This document shows positions 17,608 through 26,394 of a stretch of DNA of 64,000 nt, one piece after another. The notes beneath the pieces were generated by a model that did not search any database, was not told where the DNA came from, and saw only the letters and a list, made by a program, of their open reading frames with translations. Position 1 is the first letter of the stretch. The number at the start of each line of letters is the position of its first letter. Source of the stretch: Paraburkholderia bannensis NBRC 103871 (lineage in GTDB: Bacteria; Pseudomonadota; Gammaproteobacteria; Burkholderiales; Burkholderiaceae); contig NZ_BAYA01000014.1 of assembly GCF_000685015.1 (NCBI RefSeq), positions 186,001-250,000 on the forward strand, written 5' to 3'. A program made the position numbers and the translations under genes.

Positions 17608-18065
17608 AACGGATTTCCGGAAGTTCGCAGGCAGGGCGGTCGCGCGGAGAAAGGCTGGCGGGAAGGCGCAATAGCTTGCACACGATTCGCGCCCCATTTC
17701 CGTCGCGCCCGCCGCTGGCGGGCCGGCGCGGCTTCTTGCGCATTGCGGAAGTCGGCCAAAATCCGCTAAATTATAGCTTTTTGGTGGCCGCACCGACGCA
17801 GGCACGCATCTCGTGCCGGTTCCAGTGTCACCACGAGCGGCAGCCCCTGCAGCGTCCGCTTCACGCCATGCGCCGGATCATCCCTTTCCTGGCGACGCAG
17901 CCACAAGCTGCAGGCTGGCCTTATCCGCGTTCGGGCAAGTGCAGTTTTTGTCACCTGTGCTGCCGCCCACGCGCCGCAATCCGCAGCGCCTGGCGTCCCG
18001 GGCCGCTCGCCCATCCGATCAACCCCGTTTCAGCCCGTACCAGGCTTTTAAACCGACCGCCCGCC
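17608..18065. other. Divergent intergenic region between the Mth938-like gene and alaA
   Basis: About 460 bases with no supported gene. A minus-strand TATAAT (17770-17775) could be a -10 element for the Mth938-like gene, but I see no matching -35. No terminator or repeat stands out. Confidence 0.5.
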
Positions 18066-19304
18066 GTGAAACCGATCCTCAAATCCAACAAGCTGCAGAA
18101 CGTCTGCTACGACATCCGCGGGCCGGTGCTCGAGCATGCCAAGCGCCTCGAAGAAGAAGGCCACCGCATCATCAAGCTGAACATCGGCAACCTCGCGCCG
18201 TTCGGTTTCGACGCACCCGACGAAGTGATCCAGGACATGATCCTGAATCTGCCGGGCTCCTCGGGCTATTCGGACTCGAAGGGCGTGTTCGCCGCGCGCA
18301 AGGCGATCATGCATTACGCGCAGCAAAAGGGCATTAAAGGCGTCGAACTCGACGACATCTACATCGGCAACGGCGCGTCCGAGCTGATCGTAATGGCCAT
18401 GCAGGGCCTCCTGAACGACGGCGACGAAGTGCTGCTGCCCGCGCCCGATTATCCGCTCTGGACGGCGGCGGTGAGCCTCTCGGGCGGCACGCCCGTGCAC
18501 TACATCTGCGACGAATCGAACGCGTGGATGCCCGATCTCGACGATATCCGCGCGAAAATCACGCCGAACACGCGCGCGCTGGTGGTCATCAACCCGAACA
18601 ATCCGACCGGCGCGCTGTACTCGGACGACCTGTTGCGGGGCCTGATCGAGATCGCGCGCGAGCACGGCCTGATCATCTTCGCCGACGAGGTCTACGACAA
18701 GATCGTCTATGACGGCAAGACGCACACGGCGCTCGGCTCGCTGTCCGAGGACGTCCTCACCGTGACGTTCAACAGCCTGTCGAAGAGCTACCGGGCGTGC
18801 GGCTACCGCGCGGGCTGGATGTTCCTCTCGGGCATGACGGGCGAGAACCGCCGCCGCTCGAAGGACTACACCGAAGGGCTGGGCATTCTGGCGTCGATGC
18901 GCCTGTGCGCGAACGTGCCCGGCCAGTACGCGATCCAGACGGCGCTGGGCGGCTACCAGAGCATCAACGAGCTGATCCAGCCGGGCGGGCGCCTGTATCG
19001 CCAGCGCGACCTGGCCTACAACATGCTCACGGCGATTCCGGGCGTGACCTGCGTGAAGCCCGAGGCGGCGCTCTACATGTTCCCGCGCCTCGATCCGAAG
19101 ATCTATCCGATCCAGGACGACCAGCAGTTCATCCTCGACCTGCTGCTGCAGGAGCGTGTGCTGCTGGTGCAGGGCACGGGCTTCAACTGGAAGCAGCCGG
19201 ATCACTTCCGCGTGGTGTTCCTGCCGAACGTCGACGACCTGACCGATTCGATCAACCGGATCGCGCGCTTCCTCGACGGCTATCGCCAGCGCCACGGTAC
19301 GTAA
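18066..19304 (+). CDS. alaA: Alanine-synthesizing aminotransferase (AlaA type)
   Basis: This 412-residue class I PLP aminotransferase probably makes alanine from pyruvate and glutamate. It starts at a GTG giving MKPILKSNKLQNVCYDIRGP, the conserved start of AlaA-type proteins; E. coli AlaA has 405 residues. NPNNPTGALY and FADEVYDKIVYDG are the cofactor motifs, and the PLP Lys is near residue 240 in FNSLSKSYRACGYRAGW. The frame is open further upstream, but those residues are low-complexity and unlike the family. It precedes hom and thrC by 62 bases, an arrangement common in Burkholderiaceae. Confidence 0.9.
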   Translation: MKPILKSNKLQNVCYDIRGPVLEHAKRLEEEGHRIIKLNIGNLAPFGFDAPDEVIQDMILNLPGSSGYSDSKGVFAARKAIMHYAQQKGIKGVELDDIYIGNGASELIVMAMQGLLNDGDEVLLPAPDYPLWTAAVSLSGGTPVHYICDESNAWMPDLDDIRAKITPNTRALVVINPNNPTGALYSDDLLRGLIEIAREHGLIIFADEVYDKIVYDGKTHTALGSLSEDVLTVTFNSLSKSYRACGYRAGWMFLSGMTGENRRRSKDYTEGLGILASMRLCANVPGQYAIQTALGGYQSINELIQPGGRLYRQRDLAYNMLTAIPGVTCVKPEAALYMFPRLDPKIYPIQDDQQFILDLLLQERVLLVQGTGFNWKQPDHFRVVFLPNVDDLTDSINRIARFLDGYRQRHGT

Positions 19305-19366
19305 GGCTCGCGAGCGCGTACCCCAAACGAATTTCCTTTTCACACTCTTAGACGAACACACGCTGC

Positions 19367-20698
19367 ATGGATCCGATCAAAGTAGGTCTCTTGGGCTTCG
19401 GCACGGTAGGCAGCGGCACCTTCACGGTACTGCGCCGCAACCAGGAAGAAATCAAACGTCGCGCGGGCCGCGGCATCGAGATCGCGCGCATTGCCGTGCG
19501 CAATCCGGCCAAGGCAACAGCGGCGCTCGGCACTGAAGCGGGCAGCGTCGAGCTGACGACCGACTTCAACGCCGTGGTCGACGATCCGTCCATTTCGATC
19601 GTCGCCGAAATGATCGGCGGCACGACGCTCGCCAGGGATCTCGTGCTGCGCGCGATCGGCAACGGCAAGCACGTCGTCACCGCGAACAAGGCGCTGCTGG
19701 CGGTCCACGGCACGGAGATCTTCCAGGCGGCGCGCGCCAAGGGCGTGATGGTTGCGTTCGAAGCCGCGGTGGCGGGTGGCATTCCCATCATCAAGGCGCT
19801 GCGCGAAGGCCTGACGGCCAACCGCATCCAGTACATCGCCGGCATCATCAACGGCACCACGAACTACATCCTGTCGGAAATGCGTGAGCGCGGCCTCGAC
19901 TTCGCGACCGCACTGAAGGCCGCGCAGGAACTGGGTTACGCCGAAGCCGACCCGACCTTCGACATCGAAGGTGTCGACGCCGCGCACAAGGCCACGATCA
20001 TGAGCGCGATCGCGTTCGGCGTGCCGGTGCAGTTCGACAAGGCCTACGTCGAAGGCATCAGCAAGCTCGACGCCATCGACATCAAGTACGCAGAGGAACT
20101 GGGCTACCGCATCAAGCTGCTCGGCATTGCGCGCCGCACGGACAAGGGCATCGAGCTGCGCACGCACCCGACGCTGATCCCGGCCAAGCGCCTGCTCGCC
20201 AACGTGGAAGGCGCGATGAACGCAGTCGTGGTGCACGGCGACGCCGTCGGCACGACGCTGTACTACGGCAAGGGCGCGGGCGCGGAGCCCACCGCCTCGG
20301 CAGTCGTGGCCGACCTCGTCGACGTGACGCGCCTGCATACGGCCGATCCGGAACACCGCGTGCCGCATCTGGCGTTCCAGCCGGACAGCCTGTCGAACAC
20401 GCCGATCCTGCCGATCGACGAAGTCACGAGCGGCTACTACCTGCGCCTGCGCGTGGCCGACCAGACCGGCGTGATGGCCGACATCACGCGCATCCTCGCG
20501 GACAGCGGCATTTCCATCGATGCGCTGCTGCAAAAGGAATCGGAAGAAGTGGACGCGCAGGGCAAGGCGGAAACCGACATCATCCTGATCACGCACGAAA
20601 CGCTCGAAAAGAACGTGAACGCGGCCATTGCGCAGATCGAAAAACTGGCGACGGTGAAGTCGTCGGTGACGAAGCTGCGCATGGAAGGACTGAACTAA
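19367..20698 (+). CDS. hom: Homoserine dehydrogenase with ACT domain
   Basis: This 443-residue enzyme reduces aspartate semialdehyde to homoserine, the branch step to threonine and methionine. The NAD(P) domain begins MDPIKVGLLGFGTVGSGTF. The catalytic part includes GGIPIIKALREGLTANRI and NGTTNYILSEM, then GYAEADPTFDIEGVDAAHK. A C-terminal ACT domain (from about residue 355, YYLRLRVADQTGVMADI) allows feedback control by threonine. It is a stand-alone enzyme, not fused to aspartokinase. thrC follows within 30 bases. Confidence 0.96.
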   Translation: MDPIKVGLLGFGTVGSGTFTVLRRNQEEIKRRAGRGIEIARIAVRNPAKATAALGTEAGSVELTTDFNAVVDDPSISIVAEMIGGTTLARDLVLRAIGNGKHVVTANKALLAVHGTEIFQAARAKGVMVAFEAAVAGGIPIIKALREGLTANRIQYIAGIINGTTNYILSEMRERGLDFATALKAAQELGYAEADPTFDIEGVDAAHKATIMSAIAFGVPVQFDKAYVEGISKLDAIDIKYAEELGYRIKLLGIARRTDKGIELRTHPTLIPAKRLLANVEGAMNAVVVHGDAVGTTLYYGKGAGAEPTASAVVADLVDVTRLHTADPEHRVPHLAFQPDSLSNTPILPIDEVTSGYYLRLRVADQTGVMADITRILADSGISIDALLQKESEEVDAQGKAETDIILITHETLEKNVNAAIAQIEKLATVKSSVTKLRMEGLN

Positions 20699-20726
20699 TC
20701 AGGTGTCGAAAGACAAGGGCAAGGCA

Positions 20727-22178
20727 ATGAATTACGTATCTACGCGCGGCGCGGGTGCCGGCGAGCATCATTCGTTTTCGGACATCCTGCTGGGCGGTCT
20801 CGCGCGCGACGGCGGCCTTTATCTGCCGGCCGACTATCCGCAGATCGGCGCGGACGAGCTCGCGCGCTGGCGCGGCCTGTCGTACGCGGATCTCGCGTTC
20901 GAGATCCTCTCGAAGTTCGCCGGCGACATTCCCGCCGACGACCTGCGCGACATCACGCGCCGCACCTACACCGCGCAGACGTACTGCAACGTGCGCCACG
21001 GCGAGGACGCCAGCAAGATCACGCCGCTGACCACGCTCGGCGAGGAAAACGGCGCGACGCTCTCGCTGCTCGAACTCTCGAACGGCCCGACGCTCGCGTT
21101 CAAGGACATGGCGATGCAGCTGCTCGGCAACCTGTTCGAGTACGCGCTTGCGAAGGCTGGCCAGCAGCTGAACATTCTGGGTGCGACCTCGGGCGACACT
21201 GGCAGCGCCGCCGAATACGCGATGCGCGGCAAGAAGGGCGTGCGCGTGTTCATGCTCTCGCCGCACAAGAAGATGAGCGCGTTCCAGACGGCGCAGATGT
21301 TCAGCCTGCAAGACCCGAACATCTTCAACCTGGCCGTGGAAGGCGTGTTCGACGACTGCCAGGACATCGTCAAGGCCGTCTCGAACGACCACGCGTACAA
21401 GGCGCAGCAGAAGATCGGCACGGTCAACTCGATCAACTGGGCGCGTGTGGTGGCGCAGGTCGTGTACTACTTCGCTGGCTACTTCGCCGCGACGAAGAGC
21501 GACGACGAGCGCGTGTCGTTCACGGTGCCTTCGGGCAACTTCGGCAATGTCTGCGCGGGCCATATCGCGCGCATGATGGGCTTGCCGATCGAAAAGCTCG
21601 TGGTCGCGACCAACGAGAACGACGTGCTCGACGAGTTCTTCCGCACGGGTATCTATCGCGTGCGCGCTTCGGCTGAGACGTATCACACGACCAGCCCGAG
21701 CATGGACATCTCGAAGGCGTCGAACTTCGAGCGCTTCGTCTACGATCTACTGGGCCGCGATCCGGCGCGCGTGACGCAGCTGTTCCGCGACGTGGAAGAA
21801 AAGGGCGGTTTCGACCTGGCGGCGAGCGGCGACTTCGTGCGCGTGCAGCAATTCGGTTTCGTGTCGGGACGCAGCAGCCACGACGACCGTATCGCCACGA
21901 TTCGCGACGTTTATACGCGCTACAAGACGATGATCGACACCCACACGGCCGACGGCGTGAAGGTGGCGCGTGAGCACCTGCAACCGGGCGTGCCAATGAT
22001 CGTGCTGGAGACGGCGCAGCCGGTGAAGTTCGGCGAGACGATTCGCGAGGCGCTTGCGCGTGAGCCGGAGCGTCCGGCGGCGTTCGAAGGCCTGGAGGCG
22101 CTGCCGCAGCGCTTCGAAGTCATGCCGGCCGATGCGCAGCGTGTGAAGGACTTCATCGCGGGTCATACGGGGCTGTAA
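20727..22178 (+). CDS. thrC: Threonine synthase
   Basis: This 483-residue PLP enzyme converts O-phosphohomoserine to threonine. The start MNYVSTRGAGAGEHHSFSDI matches the family. The PLP Lys lies in SNGPTLAFKDMAMQL, and GATSGDTGSAAEYAM binds phosphate. A GTG at 20703 would add eight residues (MSKDKGKA), which look like read-through of the ribosome binding region. It is coupled to hom and followed by a CCCTCTCC-type hairpin repeat rather than a standard terminator. Confidence 0.95.
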   Translation: MNYVSTRGAGAGEHHSFSDILLGGLARDGGLYLPADYPQIGADELARWRGLSYADLAFEILSKFAGDIPADDLRDITRRTYTAQTYCNVRHGEDASKITPLTTLGEENGATLSLLELSNGPTLAFKDMAMQLLGNLFEYALAKAGQQLNILGATSGDTGSAAEYAMRGKKGVRVFMLSPHKKMSAFQTAQMFSLQDPNIFNLAVEGVFDDCQDIVKAVSNDHAYKAQQKIGTVNSINWARVVAQVVYYFAGYFAATKSDDERVSFTVPSGNFGNVCAGHIARMMGLPIEKLVVATNENDVLDEFFRTGIYRVRASAETYHTTSPSMDISKASNFERFVYDLLGRDPARVTQLFRDVEEKGGFDLAASGDFVRVQQFGFVSGRSSHDDRIATIRDVYTRYKTMIDTHTADGVKVAREHLQPGVPMIVLETAQPVKFGETIREALAREPERPAAFEGLEALPQRFEVMPADAQRVKDFIAGHTGL

Positions 22179-22203
22179 GCAGCGCTGTTAGCCCTCTCCC
22201 CAA

Positions 22204-22270
22204 CCCTCTCCCAAAGGGAGAGGGAGGCCTTGCTCCCCTCTCCTGGGGGAGAGGGGCCGGGGGAGAGGGG
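22204..22270 (+). repeat. CCCTCTCC/GGAGAGGG hairpin repeat after thrC
   Basis: Two adjacent hairpins: CCCTCTCCC-AAA-GGGAGAGGG (22204-22224) and CCCCTCTCC/GGAGAGGGG (22235-22256), then a further GGGAGAGGGG. Similar G-rich/C-rich repeats are widely dispersed between genes in Burkholderia, Xanthomonas and Pseudomonas. It could stop RNA decay or aid termination; that is inference. Confidence 0.8.
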
Positions 22271-22416
22271 CGGTTGCGATGCACGACATAAGGGGACGCG
22301 GCGCAACGCTGCGTCCCCGCCGCTACAATATCGGCAGACCATCACTGTCGATGGCACGGGCCCCTCGGTGTTGCAATGTCTCAACACCGTCGCGCGCCTG
22401 GCCACCCTCCCCACAC

Positions 22417-23685
22417 ATGTCCACGCCCAATACTCCCTCCGCCGCACCGGCTCCCCGCGCGCCGATGATTTCGACCGCTGACGCCCTGGCGACCCTGCTG
22501 GCCGCCGCGCAACCGCTCGCGCAAACCGAGACGCTGTCGACCTTCGACGCGCTCAACCGCGTGCTGGCCACCGAAGTCGTGTCGCCGCTCGACGTGCCGC
22601 CCATGAACACGAGCGCGATGGACGGCTACGCCGTGCGCGTGGCCGATCTCGCCCAGGGCAGCCGACGCTTGCCGGTCTCGCAGCGCATCCCGGCGGGTCA
22701 CGCCCCGCAGCCGCTCGCGGCGGGCACGGCGGCGCGCATTTTCACGGGCGCATCGGTGCCACCCGGCGCGGATGCCGTGGTCATGCAGGAGCAGACGGAA
22801 AGCGCCGACGGCGAAGTGACGATCCTGCATAACCCGAAAGCGGGCGAATGGATCACGGCGCAAGGGGCGGATATCAAGAAGGATTCGGTGATCCTGCCGG
22901 TCGGCACGCGGCTCTCGCCTGCGGCGCTGGGCCTGGCGGCCTCGGTTGGTTGCGCGACGCTCACGGTCACGCGCCGCGTGAAAGTGGCCGTGTTCTTCAC
23001 CGGCGACGAACTGACCATGCCGGGCGAGCCGCTCAAGCCCGGCGCGATCTACAACTCGAACCGCTTCACGCTGACGGGGCTGCTGCGCAACCTCGGCTGC
23101 GAGGTCACCGATTACGGCATCGTGCCCGACCGGCTCGACGTCACGCGCGAGACGCTGCGCGACGCGGCCGCGACCCACGACCTGATCCTGACGTCTGGCG
23201 GTGTATCGGTGGGCGAGGAGGATCATGTCAAGCCCGCCGTGGAAGCCGAAGGCCGCATCGACATGTGGCAGATCGCGATGAAGCCGGGCAAGCCGCTGGC
23301 TTTTGGCGCGGTACGTCGCCCTCAGGGTTCAAATGCGCAAGGCGAGGCGTTTTTCATCGGCTTGCCGGGCAATCCGGTGTCGAGCTTCGTGACCTTCCTG
23401 CTGTTCGTGCGGCCGTTCCTGATGCGCCTCGCGGGCGTGGCGCACGTCAGCCCGCGCGCACTCTCGCTGCGTGCCGACTTCAGCCAGAGCAAGGCCGACC
23501 GCCGCAACGAGTTCCTGCGCGCGCGCGTGAATCCGGCTGGCGGCCTCGATCTGTTCTCGAACCAGAGCTCGGCGGTGCTGACGTCGACCGTCTGGGGCGA
23601 CGGCATCATCGACAATCCGCCCAATCACGCGATCAGCGCGGGCGAGACCGTGCGTTTCATCCCGTTCACCGAATTGCTGTACTAA
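22417..23685 (+). CDS. moeA: Molybdopterin molybdenumtransferase
   Basis: This 422-residue enzyme inserts molybdate into adenylated molybdopterin. The N-terminal domain contains DVPPMNTSAMDGYAVRVADL. The MogA-like core has IFTGASVPPGADAVVMQE, ILTSGGVSVGEEDHVKPA and FFIGLPGNPVSSFVTFLLFV. The start at 22417 (MSTPNTPSAAPAPRAPMISTAD) is the last upstream ATG giving a family-like N-terminus; MISTADALATLL is a possible shorter start. moaD and moaE follow on the same strand, consistent with one Moco operon. Confidence 0.95.
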   Translation: MSTPNTPSAAPAPRAPMISTADALATLLAAAQPLAQTETLSTFDALNRVLATEVVSPLDVPPMNTSAMDGYAVRVADLAQGSRRLPVSQRIPAGHAPQPLAAGTAARIFTGASVPPGADAVVMQEQTESADGEVTILHNPKAGEWITAQGADIKKDSVILPVGTRLSPAALGLAASVGCATLTVTRRVKVAVFFTGDELTMPGEPLKPGAIYNSNRFTLTGLLRNLGCEVTDYGIVPDRLDVTRETLRDAAATHDLILTSGGVSVGEEDHVKPAVEAEGRIDMWQIAMKPGKPLAFGAVRRPQGSNAQGEAFFIGLPGNPVSSFVTFLLFVRPFLMRLAGVAHVSPRALSLRADFSQSKADRRNEFLRARVNPAGGLDLFSNQSSAVLTSTVWGDGIIDNPPNHAISAGETVRFIPFTELLY

Positions 23686-23731
23686 GTTGCTGCACTAGGC
23701 ACCAGGCACCAGGCCACTCCAGGTTTTAGCG

Positions 23732-23989
23732 ATGAAGATTCAACTGAAATTTTTTGCGAGCGTACGCGAAGCACTGGGCGTCGCCGATGAAACGGCCACG
23801 CTGCCCGACAGCATCGTCACAGTGGGCGACGTGCGCGGCTGGCTGCGTGCGCGCGGCGGCGTCTGGGCCGACACGCTGGCGGAAGGCCGCGCGCTGCGCA
23901 TGGCCTGCAACCACGTCATGACCGAGCCGACCACGCGCATCACCGAAGGCTGCGAAGTGGCGTTCTTCCCGCCGGTCACGGGCGGCTGA
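23732..23989 (+). CDS. moaD: Molybdopterin synthase small subunit (sulfur carrier)
   Basis: This 85-residue ubiquitin-fold protein ends in PPVTGG; the C-terminal GlyGly is adenylated by MoeB and turned into the thiocarboxylate that gives sulfur to precursor Z. It starts MKIQLKFFASVREALG, typical of MoaD. The length and the placement between moeA and moaE support the call. moaE starts 30 bases later. Confidence 0.96.
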   Translation: MKIQLKFFASVREALGVADETATLPDSIVTVGDVRGWLRARGGVWADTLAEGRALRMACNHVMTEPTTRITEGCEVAFFPPVTGG

Positions 23990-24019
23990 TCCCGCGCCGC
24001 AACGAGGAGGAACATCATC

Positions 24020-24499
24020 ATGCCAGTACGCGTCCAGACCGAAGATTTCGACCTGAGCACCGAGGTCGCGCAACTACGCGCGCATAACCCGTCGATTGGC
24101 GCAGTGGCGTGCTTCGTCGGCACCGTGCGCGATCTCAACGACGGCAGCAGCGTCGCGGGCATGGAGCTCGAACACTATCCAGGCATGACGGAAAAGGCGC
24201 TCGAAGCGATCGTGACGCAGGCGCAGCAACGCTGGCCCGGCATCGACGTGTTGATCGTTCATCGGGTGGGCAAGCTCGCGCTGCTCGACCAGATCGTGCT
24301 GGTGGCGACCACCTCGAAGCATCGCGGCGATGCGTTTGCGTCGTGCGAGTTCGTGATGGACTACCTCAAGACTGAAGCGCCGTTCTGGAAGAAGGAAGAA
24401 ACCGAACACGGCGCGCGCTGGGTCGACGCGCGCACCAGCGATGATGCGGCGCTCGCGCGCTGGGGCGTGAAATCCGGGAATGCCGCTAACGAGGCTTGA
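24020..24499 (+). CDS. moaE: Molybdopterin synthase catalytic subunit
   Basis: This 159-residue protein forms the MoaD2-MoaE2 heterotetramer that converts cyclic pyranopterin monophosphate to molybdopterin. Conserved segments are GAVACFVGTVRD, ELEHYPGMTEKAL and the active-site stretch LKTEAPFWKKEE, whose Lys residues contact the substrate and the MoaD tail. A strong GAGGAGGA ribosome binding site precedes the ATG. Its stop is only 17 bases before the first hipBA operator-like site. Confidence 0.96.
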   Translation: MPVRVQTEDFDLSTEVAQLRAHNPSIGAVACFVGTVRDLNDGSSVAGMELEHYPGMTEKALEAIVTQAQQRWPGIDVLIVHRVGKLALLDQIVLVATTSKHRGDAFASCEFVMDYLKTEAPFWKKEETEHGARWVDARTSDDAALARWGVKSGNAANEA

Positions 24500-24516
24500 A
24501 TCTCATCCCCTTGGTC

Positions 24517-24690
24517 GATAGTTCCGGTATTGCGGAATTATCGACGGTTCTGTGGTATCTCAATCAATAGTTCCGATATTTAAGGTTTAATGGGTGCGGG
24601 GCGGCGTTTCGGCGCATAATTCTGATATATACGGAATTATGCGTCTGCAACCCGTCTATCCTGCGGTTAATCCTGGAATATCGGAACTAT
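24517..24690 (+). promoter_or_regulatory. Four related HipB-operator-like sites upstream of hipBA
   Basis: The region carries repeated ATA-TTCCG-TATT motifs. Site 1 (24517-24542) is a dyad, GATAGTTCCG and CGGAATTATC around six bases. Site 2 is ATAGTTCCGATATT (24567-24580). Site 3 has perfect 10-bp arms CGCATAATTC/GAATTATGCG (24613-24643). Site 4, AATATCGGAACTAT (24677-24690), is the exact reverse complement of site 2 and overlaps the hipB start codon. HipB-type antitoxins bind repeated operators and autorepress; this layout fits such control. Confidence 0.75.
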
Positions 24691-25000
24691 GGCTCGCGTT
24701 CTCCCACAACCTGTCGAACTTGCGCCCGGTGCGCCCACGCTGGCGGCGCTCGGCCGTCTCGTGCGCAACCGGCGCGCGCAGAGTGCGCTGCGCATCGATG
24801 ACGCCGCCGACCAGATCGGCGTCTCGAAAGACGTGCTGTCGCGGCTGGAGAACGGCCGCCCGATTGGCCTCGACAAACTTTTCCTGATCCTCGACGGGCT
24901 GGGCCTGAGCCTTCTCGTGCTGCCGCGCGCCGACGCCTCGGAGGTGCTGGATCGGCTGGAGTCGCACAAGGCGGACGATCCCACCACGGAGCGCCGCTGA
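24689..25000 (+). CDS. hipB: HipB-type antitoxin, XRE-family repressor
   Basis: This 103-residue protein has one helix-turn-helix domain of the XRE/HipB kind: LGRLVRNRRAQSALRIDDAA, then DQIGVSKDVLSRLENGRP, then a conserved LDGLGLSLLVLP strand as in HipB. It should bind HipA, neutralise it and repress the operon at the sites before the gene. Its TGA overlaps the hipA ATG (TGATG), so the two are translationally coupled. The start codon itself lies in operator-like site 4. Confidence 0.9.
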   Translation: MARVLPQPVELAPGAPTLAALGRLVRNRRAQSALRIDDAADQIGVSKDVLSRLENGRPIGLDKLFLILDGLGLSLLVLPRADASEVLDRLESHKADDPTTERR

Positions 25001-26361
25001 TGCGTCATTTCCTGAACGTCTCCACGCACGGCGAAGCAGTCGGCTCGCTCGGCTTCGAGCCGCGCGAAGATCGCTATGATTTCCGCTACGCCGACGACTG
25101 GCGCGGCCGCCGCGACGCGTTCCCGCTCTCGCCGCATATTGGGCTCAATGGTGAAATGCCGCCGACGGGCACGCTGCAGCGCTTTATCGGCAACCTGCTG
25201 CCGGAAGGGCGCGCGCTCGACGTGGCGTCGATCGTCTATCAGATCTCGAAGGACAACATCTACGGGCTGATTCGCATGCTCGGCAGGGAGCCGGTCGGCG
25301 CGTTGAGTTTTCTTGCCTCTGACGACGCACCGCTGGCGGATCAGCGGCAGGAGTCCGGCGCGGAAACCCGTCGCATCGTCGGCGAGGAAGAACTGACTGA
25401 ACGCATCCGCGATCGCGACACGATCCCGTTCCCGGTCTGGGACAGGCGTGTACGGCTTTCGGTGGCAGGCTATCAGGACAAGTTGCAGGTGCTGCTGGAG
25501 GGGCGGCAAATGTCGCTGGTCGACGGCGGCGCGCTCAGCTCGACGCACATCCTGAAGCCCGAGTCGCGCAATCCCGGCACGCCGTTCATGGTCGCCAACG
25601 AGCACTTCTGCATGACGCTGGCGGCGCAGATGGGGCTGCCCGCCGCGCCGGTCACGCTGCGCCGCGTTCCGGAGCCGATTCTGCTGATCGAGCGCTTCGA
25701 CCGTCATGTCACGCGCGCCCAGGGCGATCCCGGGCGGGTGGACGCGGTGCGGCGACTCCACGTGATCGACGGCTGCCAGGCGCTCGACCTGCCGGTGTCG
25801 TTCAAGTACGAGCGCAACTTCGGCAATACCAAGGATGTGCGCTCGATCCGCGAAGGCGTGAGTTTCGCGAAGCTTTTCTCGCTCGCGCCGCATTTCGTCA
25901 CGCCCGCCGTGGCCCGCACCTTCATGACCCGCTGGGCGGTCTTCCAGTTGCTGATCGGCAATAGCGACGCGCATGGCAAGAACCTGTCGTTCTTCATGCA
26001 GCGCGGCGGGCTGGCGCCGGCGCCGCTTTACGACCTGGTCAGCGTGAACGCGTATGGCGAGATGGTGGAGCAGGAGATGGCGATGAGTTATGGCGATGCC
26101 TTTCGCCTCGAAGAGATCACGCCGTTCGAACTGGCAAGCTTTGCGCAGCGTACCGGCGTACAGCCGCGTTATCTGGCGCGCGAGATCGTCCGCATGGCGC
26201 AGGCGGCGCGCTCGCTTGCGCCAGGGCTTGCGCGCAGCGAGCTATACGTGGGCGACGAGCGCGCGTTGCTGGAGAGCGTCGCGCGTTTCATCGATAGACA
26301 GGCCGAACGCCTGCTGGCAATTGCGCCCGAGGTGCCTAAGGTCGATCGCAAGCTGTTGTGA
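25000..26361 (+). CDS. hipA: HipA-type toxin, Ser/Thr kinase
   Basis: This 453-residue kinase belongs to the HipA family; E. coli HipA (440 residues) phosphorylates glutamyl-tRNA synthetase and induces growth arrest. The N-terminal HipA domain includes PPTGTLQRFIGNLLPEGRAL. The kinase part has the P-loop-like RLSVAGYQDKLQVLL (about residue 153), the catalytic loop LIGNSDAHGKNLSFF with Asp323, and the LYDLVS metal-binding segment. All key motifs are intact, so the toxin is probably active. It ends 33 bases from the convergent M23 peptidase gene. Confidence 0.92.
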   Translation: MRHFLNVSTHGEAVGSLGFEPREDRYDFRYADDWRGRRDAFPLSPHIGLNGEMPPTGTLQRFIGNLLPEGRALDVASIVYQISKDNIYGLIRMLGREPVGALSFLASDDAPLADQRQESGAETRRIVGEEELTERIRDRDTIPFPVWDRRVRLSVAGYQDKLQVLLEGRQMSLVDGGALSSTHILKPESRNPGTPFMVANEHFCMTLAAQMGLPAAPVTLRRVPEPILLIERFDRHVTRAQGDPGRVDAVRRLHVIDGCQALDLPVSFKYERNFGNTKDVRSIREGVSFAKLFSLAPHFVTPAVARTFMTRWAVFQLLIGNSDAHGKNLSFFMQRGGLAPAPLYDLVSVNAYGEMVEQEMAMSYGDAFRLEEITPFELASFAQRTGVQPRYLAREIVRMAQAARSLAPGLARSELYVGDERALLESVARFIDRQAERLLAIAPEVPKVDRKLL

Positions 26362-26394
26362 GGATCGCCGCGCCGCTTCTCACTCATTCACCGA

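Noticed and set aside
23697-23715. GGCACCA-type short tandem repeat before moaD
   Set aside because: Only about two and a half 7-bp copies; no regulatory feature can be argued.
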